DNA of 64,000 bases from Dioscorea cayenensis subsp. rotundata (Eukaryota; Streptophyta; Magnoliopsida; Dioscoreales; Dioscoreaceae). The DNA lies in NCBI RefSeq assembly GCF_009730915.1, contig NC_052494.1:806001-870000 (forward strand), in the 5' to 3' direction. Made by a program: the position numbers and the translations under genes. The notes beneath the pieces are model-generated. The model was not told the DNA's origin, did no database searches, and saw only the letters and a list, made by a program, of their open reading frames with translations. Shown here piece by piece: positions 58,570 to 64,000 of this stretch (the stretch's first letter is position 1; every line of letters begins with the position of its first letter).

Positions 58570-60716
58570 TCATTCCAGTCTGACTTGGTACCATTGTACC
58601 GAACCGACTTGGCCGGTGATTTGGAGCTCACAAACAGACTTCACAAGATGTGAGACGGCATCATCGATAGTATTGAATCTGGCAAGATCAGGCGGTAAGG
58701 AGTTCCCCGGCCAGTTCTCGAGCAAAAACTTTAATCTGTCTTTGAGCTCTTCCTCCGATACGAATTCTTCGCTTTTGCCCGGCTCAAGCAGTACATATGT
58801 TTCTGATTGCATGAATGCTCTCCTTCTCCTTATTGCAAATGCCTGCTCATTCATATCAATCACTACATCGATTCAAAATGCTAGACAATGTTCAATGATT
58901 ACCGGCCTACTTCTTCACATTGATCGCGCAATATAATGCAGTTATTGATAGACAAAAAAAAATATATATATCATGGTATGCATTTGGTGATTCAGAATTA
59001 AGATGATAATCAATTGTTTTCAAATAGCTACTGATTTGTGGAGATTCATTGAGACATGATATTTTAAAAGTCACTATTAAACTTCTTTTCAAACAATACC
59101 AGTTCTCTGGTTGATTTCAGCGTAACGAAGCTAATGCCACAACATGTTATGCATAATCTGACAGTGTGCAAAATTATCAAGAAAAAACAACAGAACGAGT
59201 TTATTCGGTGTTTGGGAGGATATATACCTTCACGCAATGCTTGACATGTTGCGACATATACAGTACTTCCCGGTTAACAACATGGTGCATATTATCAGCA
59301 ATGGGCAATGAATGTCTCAACGATGAAGGAAATTGACGGCAAGATTCAGGTAGTTTCTTTCCTGCATAAAGCACATGTTAAAGGCAACACCAAATCTTTG
59401 AAATAGCTGAGCTTTATCATGATTTATCAGGATGTCATATTGATTAGTATTTTCACTAGAGTGCTCACAAAACATTGACTTTGCGAGAAGACAAAGCACT
59501 TAACATTTACACTGACATATCATATTTAATACATCAAATACCATATCTTGTAAAACTGTATCAGTTTTCTTTGCATACACTCTTTAAAATGCCTCCTAAA
59601 AAGAGATATCAAATTCTCATGATATTTCACACTATTAAAACATCATAATGTTATAAAAATGGTTACTGTTTGCAGACTTAATCTGAAGACTTGTTCCACA
59701 AAACAATCCAACAGATATCATGAGAGTGAAATTAAGCAATACTACATATATATATAAATAAATATATATATATATTCATTATCTCCATTGACAGGCAGCC
59801 ATTAAAATTTTAGATATATAAAGCTAAACTAAACCATTTTTCTCAACAAGAAAATCACCAAATCCTCTCCACTCAAATACAAGAACAGCAGAATCCATCA
59901 ATGTGATATTGAATAACCAAAAACATATAGCATTACAGTTATAAATCAAATTGTTCTGCATATAAGCATTAAAATGATGGCTCCTGTAAACATTAGAAAC
60001 ACTGTAAATTACTACATTTTTATCCATAAAAACCTCACCTTGAAAGTTGGGAACTTCATCAGAGACTGTCAATTTGATATTGAAAGTCAATAAATTAACT
60101 TATTCCACATATAAACATCAAGATAATGTGTTGTGTAAACATTAGAAACACTGTAAATTTGTATTTTTTTTCTCCATAAAAATAACTCACCCTGAAAGTT
60201 AACAAGTTCATTACAGGCTCCCAAATTTGATATTGAAAAGCCAAACCCATCTTAATATTACAAGTCTTAACTTCACATGAAAAATCAACTTATTATACTA
60301 CACATATACATCAAAATCATGCCTTACAGAAACAATAGAGAAACTGTAAATTTCCCTCTTTTCCTCTGTAAAAAAGCTCATCTTGAATGAAAATTGGCAA
60401 GTTCATTACAAACTATATAATTAACTTAGATGTTGAAAAACCAAACACATATAGTACTACAAACTGCAAAATTTCTTCTTCTTTGTGAACTTATCACTTT
60501 GTTATTGAAAAAACCAAACATTTCTTAGTATTACAAAATTTCAACATCACATAAAACATCTACTTATTCTGCATATAAACATCACAACAATGACTCGTAT
60601 AAACATTGGAGACATTGTAAATTTCCTCTTTTTCCTGTAAAAAAAAGGAAAAATGCTCACCTTTGAAAGTTGGGAACTCCATTACAGAGAGAACTCCTGC
60701 ATAGAAGCCCCTCCAT
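58570..60716 (-). CDS. CRR7: CRR7, chloroplast NDH complex assembly factor (+1 near end of exon 1)
   Basis: Stromal protein needed to build subcomplex A of the chloroplast NADH dehydrogenase-like complex. Exons: 60661-60716, 59228-59361, 58570-58842. The last exon carries the conserved domain: [59 protein letters not shown] and the terminal [12 protein letters not shown]. The first 60 or so residues are probably a transit peptide. Exon 1 from ATG 60716 reads [18 protein letters not shown] but is one base out of frame with exon 2: a run of three A at 60662-60664 where two would give NFQ-GKKLPES. A downstream ATG at 60682 (MEFPTFK) is in frame with exon 2, giving a shorter N-terminus. Intronic copies of exon 1 support the two-A version. 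Confidence 0.88.
59890..60690. repeat. Tandem copies of the CRR7 exon-1/donor region
   Basis: The end of exon 1 with its splice donor (plus strand caccttTgaaagttgggaac-like) recurs at about 60378, 60189 and 60038, each followed by a diverged copy of the same flank (atcaatttgatattgaaa, tgcatataaacatca, aaacattagaaacactgtaa). On the gene strand the copies read CTTTCAAAGgtgagc (exon 1), TTCAAGatgagc, CTTTCAGggtgag and CTTTCAAGgtgagg. Spacing is about 150-280 bp. Confidence 0.85.
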
Positions 60717-60870
60717 ATGAGCACCTCTCTCTCTCTCTCTGTGTCTTGTGGTTTTACATGGTGGGAATGAAGTGGTGAGTGGATAGAGTGTGCTGAATGA
60801 ACCATGGAATTATAATAAATAATAACTATTTAGTAATGCAAATTAATAAAAATAAATAATAATTATCCTG

Positions 60871-60909
<39 letters not shown>

Positions 60910-61047
60910 GGTTGTAAGGACAACAAAGTCCTTGACATATTTTATATTTAATCTACTCATTCCGGCAAATCATTGGCAATGACTGTCTTTAATTTATTTA
61001 TTTTTTAAAATTTAAATGATGTCAATCAATATAAAATGGTAATACAT
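60717..61047. other. CRR7 promoter region
   Basis: A (CT)n tract at about 60724-60741 (GA-rich on the gene strand) lies directly upstream of the ATG, then AT-rich DNA with a (TA)n tract at 60876-60903. No ORF of interest. Confidence 0.5.
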
Positions 61048-61305
61048 AGAGAGAACAGGACCCGAGCGGTTCTCACTTGTTTTTATGATTTGAGGAGTCT
61101 CGAGTTCTAGTCTCCCAATTTACAAATATACAGTGTGGTCTTATGTGAGAAAAAAATAATGATTTAAACTGCAAGAGAATTACGTAATAAAAAATTTATC
61201 CCTAAAAAATCATTAAAGCACTGTAATTAATATATTTTTGTAGTTGTTTATCCTCGACATCTCTTTACCGAGGTGCTAATTGCCTTTGTCTAAAAAAACA
61301 AAATA
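61048..61305 (+). mobile_element. Possible tRNA-derived SINE
   Basis: Begins ggacccgagcggttctcact and has gtctcgagttctagtctccc about 30 bp later, an arrangement resembling Pol III A and B boxes. It ends in an A-rich run (ctaaaaaaac). No clear target duplication, so this is tentative. Confidence 0.4.
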
Positions 61306-62514
61306 AAAATATTAATAAATTCATTATCTAACTAACAATTAATAGAAATCAAATAATTTGTTTATACCTAAAAAAACAATTGAAATCATTAAACCGATGT
61401 CGCACATTATCATCCCAAATGAAGAACAAAAAAGTAGAATTTGGCTACCTCCATATATTTCCCTTTAAAAAAAATTGATTAATTGTTCATAAGACCCCAT
61501 AAATATTATATTTGGATGTATATTTTGTGACCTCAAAATCACATTATTGAAAAAGCCACTAAATATGGAAAAAGCCCCTAATCATCTCTCCACTTCTCCA
61601 TGCACTCTCTGAATAAATGAATCCATGAATCATTTGAGACTGAGTAAATATATATATATATATAGTTCTTGATAATTGATATTAATATAATTAAAATTCA
61701 GCAACACTCATCTTAATATAATTAAAATTCAGCAACACTCATCTGATTACTAGGCCTATTTATGATTGACACATGATCCCATGCAAATATTATTTTTTTA
61801 TTTTTATTTTTATTTTTATTTTTTTGAGAAAAGCGACAAAGTCTTTCGAGCCCATAGATGAACACGTGAGGGGAGTACGCTCACCACTCAAACCGTGTCC
61901 TCACCTGCGTGAGATGAGTAATCGACTCGTGAGCCCACTGCCGATACTCGGGACTTTAATACCGACATTGCGAACCCGACGCCAATAAAATCAAAATGGT
62001 CATTGGCATCCCAGGTAAAATTTATCTTTCTTTTACATTCTATATATATATATATATATATATAGGACAATATGTATTAGTTGGTCCATGTGAAGATGGT
62101 CCTTTTTTTTATTTTATGTTATTTTATTATATATATATAATAATGTTTTATTAGCATATGCTTTTAATTATTTATGTTCTTTAGTATATACAAGATAAAC
62201 AGAAAGACAAACCAACAGACATATATTGACATGCATAAACATGCAGATATCTGTGATCACACTATCATTTTATTTTTATGTAAAGCTTTGTGTGTTATTC
62301 TCCAAATTAATTAAAAAGCAGAGGAACACATTCATATATAATAATCAACAAGGATCACTTTAATTTGATCCATTACATTTTGCTGACAGAAAACCATGCA
62401 TATGATATGAGTTTAACATCCATAAATAAGATACAAATTTTTATTAAACAGACCATATATATATATATATGCTTTAATTGCCTCCATGCATATATATATA
62501 TATATATATATATA
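61306..62514. other. Intergenic, AT-rich
   Basis: Holds the dispersed repeat at 61833-61992, a short direct repeat of taatataattaaaattcagc (two copies at about 61683 and 61714) and (TA)n tracts. No gene seen. Confidence 0.5.
61833..61992. repeat. Dispersed repeat, about 160 bp, same family as 22447-22617
   Basis: Starts with a T-rich run (tatttttattttttttgag type) and contains ctcaccactcaaaccgtg, cctgcgtgagatgag and gaacccgacgccaat, in the same order as the 22447 copy. It contains tacgctcacc and an ORF fragment with no known similarity. Confidence 0.5.
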
Positions 62515-62835
62515 TTAGTGTGAACAATAATGGCTATTTTGGCACCCTCTTTGATATGATTGGCCCCTTGGTGTACCAACAACCTGTATGTCTGAGATGA
62601 GAGCATTAGGAACTTTGATAGATGGTGTTCCTGCTGCATTTGCAAGTAGCCAATCCAATTCATGATTTAGTTCCACTTCCATTAATGAAGTGGAAACATT
62701 ACATATTGCAGAAGCATCCCTTTCCAGTGGCAGTAATGTTGCCATTTCAGCTTGCATCATCATCATCATCATCATCATCAACCCAAACAAAACTAACAAC
62801 CAACAAACAGCTTTCATCTTCTTCAAATTAACCAT
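62515..62835 (-). CDS. Small secreted cysteine-rich peptide, divergent RALF-like
   Basis: Intronless 106-aa ORF. Signal peptide with a run of eight Met (LLVLFGLMMMMMMMM), ending about residue 30 (QAEMA). Then an acidic pro-region (MEVELNHELDWLLANAAG) and a C-terminus ending SYQRGCQNSHYCSH. The Y-x-R-G-C-x5-C spacing equals the second disulfide of RALF peptides. The first RALF disulfide, the YISY motif and the RRxL cleavage site are not visible, and only one other Cys (AICN) follows the signal peptide. RALFs signal through CrRLK1L receptors; function here is inferred from weak motif evidence. A second in-frame ATG (residue 7, 62817) is also a possible start. A TATA-like run lies at about 62847-62861. 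Confidence 0.55.
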   Translation of the reverse strand: MVNLKKMKAVCWLLVLFGLMMMMMMMMQAEMATLLPLERDASAICNVSTSLMEVELNHELDWLLANAAGTPSIKVPNALISDIQVVGTPRGQSYQRGCQNSHYCSH

Positions 62836-63259
62836 TCATATCACATATATATATATACCTGTGTCTGTTCATTGTTCAAGCAATTAGAAGGATCAATGTA
62901 CAGACATAAAGATTAATTATTGCTTGAAAACAAAATAAACTATATATATGTAAAAACATATATAACATTATTATTCTAATTTATGTATCCTAAAAAATAA
63001 TTTAACTAATATACCTGGTGCGAAGAAGCAAGGAAGGATATGTGCCTGCATTTTATAGACAGTGCACATCACATCTGAAAACTTAAAATAAAAGATGTGT
63101 TATCAAAAAGATAAGGAAATGAAAGGCTCAAAAATGAAGAAGACTATTATTAATAATTGAATGCTTTAACATCTAGTAACATATATATATATATATATAT
63201 AGGGCCACCTCAAAACATGCACATGAATCAATTATTGTACTTAAAACACTGGATTTTGT

Positions 63260-63301
<42 letters not shown>

Positions 63302-64000
63302 TTAATTAGAAGCAATGGAGGCTTAATTACATGATGGGCAGATGATAATATATATTCAAGATATATTCAATTTCTTGATCTCGTGATTCATAAGAGAATC
63401 ATAGCAAATATGGTGCATGATAAACAACAGACAAACAGAAAGAAACACTTGGATATATAAAACATGAGAAAAGAGAACTATATATATACTTTGACACCCT
63501 CTTGCACATGGTTGGTGAGTGACCTTGATTAACTTTGAATTTATAATTTTAAGTCAAATATATGTTTAAACGAAAGAATTTGAAGTCTTATATGTTTACA
63601 TTCATCAAATCTTGTGTTTAATGAAACAATATATAAGAATGTTTTATTTTTTTAAAAAAAATATTTTAAATTCACATCTTTGTCTATGTAAATAAACCAA
63701 AATATGTATAGTTTTTGTAAAGTTTTAGATTTTTTTAATTTTTTTAACTAATTTTGAGTCTCTCATTTAGATTCAGTAGCTTTGGAAAACAGGTCTCAAA
63801 GATCAAAAGTAGTTAATTTGTTTTATTAAAATCCAACATTCTTGCTTGAACAATGATAGTGAAATTAAGCAATAAAAGTGTGTGTATATATATATATATA
63901 TATAGTACAATACATTATATATTACATGAAGGAACATACAAAAGAAAGAAAGAAAGAGACAAAAAAGTCCTTAATATGTGAGAGGAGATCGACTATGGTC
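62836..64000. other. AT-rich flank upstream of the RALF-like gene
   Basis: Many (TA)n tracts. At about 63483-63530 the minus strand reads caagagggtgtcaaag, resembling the RGC-coding part of the RALF-like gene (caaagagggtgccaaaat), possibly a decayed duplicate. No other ORF supported. Confidence 0.45.

Noticed and set aside
360-60716. Programmed +1 ribosomal frameshifting as an explanation for the five breaks
   Set aside because: The sites share no slippery sequence or structure and lie in unrelated genes whose homologues need no frameshift.
60560-60805. 81-codon ORF as the true CRR7 N-terminus
   Set aside because: It reads into the intron; only its MEFPTFK part can join exon 2, and the upstream residues look like leader sequence.

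Overview
The window is nuclear DNA of a flowering plant. Evidence: multi-exon genes, plant-only families (CLE and RALF-like peptides, ureide permease, the chloroplast NDH assembly factor CRR7, plant MRS2, a CNGC4-type channel), AT-rich introns and many (TA)n tracts. I cannot name the species. Three runs of exactly 1000 N (2488-3487, 7843-8842, 57055-58054) are scaffold gaps, so their lengths are probably conventional. I recognised no virus-like or LTR element, tRNA, rRNA or CRISPR array.

Layout, left to right. (1) 360-2487 (+): the 3' half of a CNGC4-like cyclic-nucleotide-gated channel, cut by the window edge and the first gap. (2) 4159-4434 (+): an ISD11/LYRM4-type Fe-S assembly protein. 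(3) 7319-7585 (-): a CLE peptide precursor ending in the CLE9/10 dodecapeptide. (4) 10659-13896 (+): a ureide permease with a GC-AG intron. (5) 15386-21171 (+): a PHD-finger protein of the AIPP2 type. (6) 22761-26063 (-): CTU1/NCS6 tRNA thiolase, with what looks like a U12-type AT-AC intron. (7) 26573-27664: a 1.1-kb fold-back repeat between CTU1 and the next gene. (8) 28872-31706 (+): plastid phosphoserine phosphatase. (9) 33598-37435 and 39922-44107 (+): two intact tandem purple acid phosphatases (610 aa each). The second unit also carries a broken piece of phosphoserine phosphatase (37602-37990) and a LINE in intron 1. (10) 45418-52067 (-): intact DNA topoisomerase II (20 exons, 1511 aa). 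(11) 53148-54943 (-): MRS2/CorA magnesium transporter. (12) 58570-60716 (-): CRR7, whose first exon-intron junction is repeated several times in its own intron. (13) 62515-62835 (-): a small secreted RALF-like peptide with a poly-Met signal peptide.

These are mostly unrelated housekeeping genes; I see no operon-like or pathway cluster. The main structural event is a segmental tandem duplication that began inside phosphoserine phosphatase exon 5 and carried the purple acid phosphatase. A piece of phosphatase 3' flank lies 8.6 kb further on, beyond topoisomerase II, so the region was rearranged again later.

Exon phases were checked by hand for every multi-exon gene. Ureide permease, both purple acid phosphatases, topoisomerase II and MRS2 are fully in frame. 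CNGC4, the PHD gene, CTU1, phosphoserine phosphatase and CRR7 each carry one net +1 base that breaks an otherwise conserved frame. The shared sign of these changes suggests uncorrected consensus errors rather than five independent gene losses, but raw reads are needed to decide. The strongest biological observations are the AT-AC intron in CTU1, the repeated CRR7 exon-1 junction, the phosphatase duplication and the divergent RALF-like peptide.
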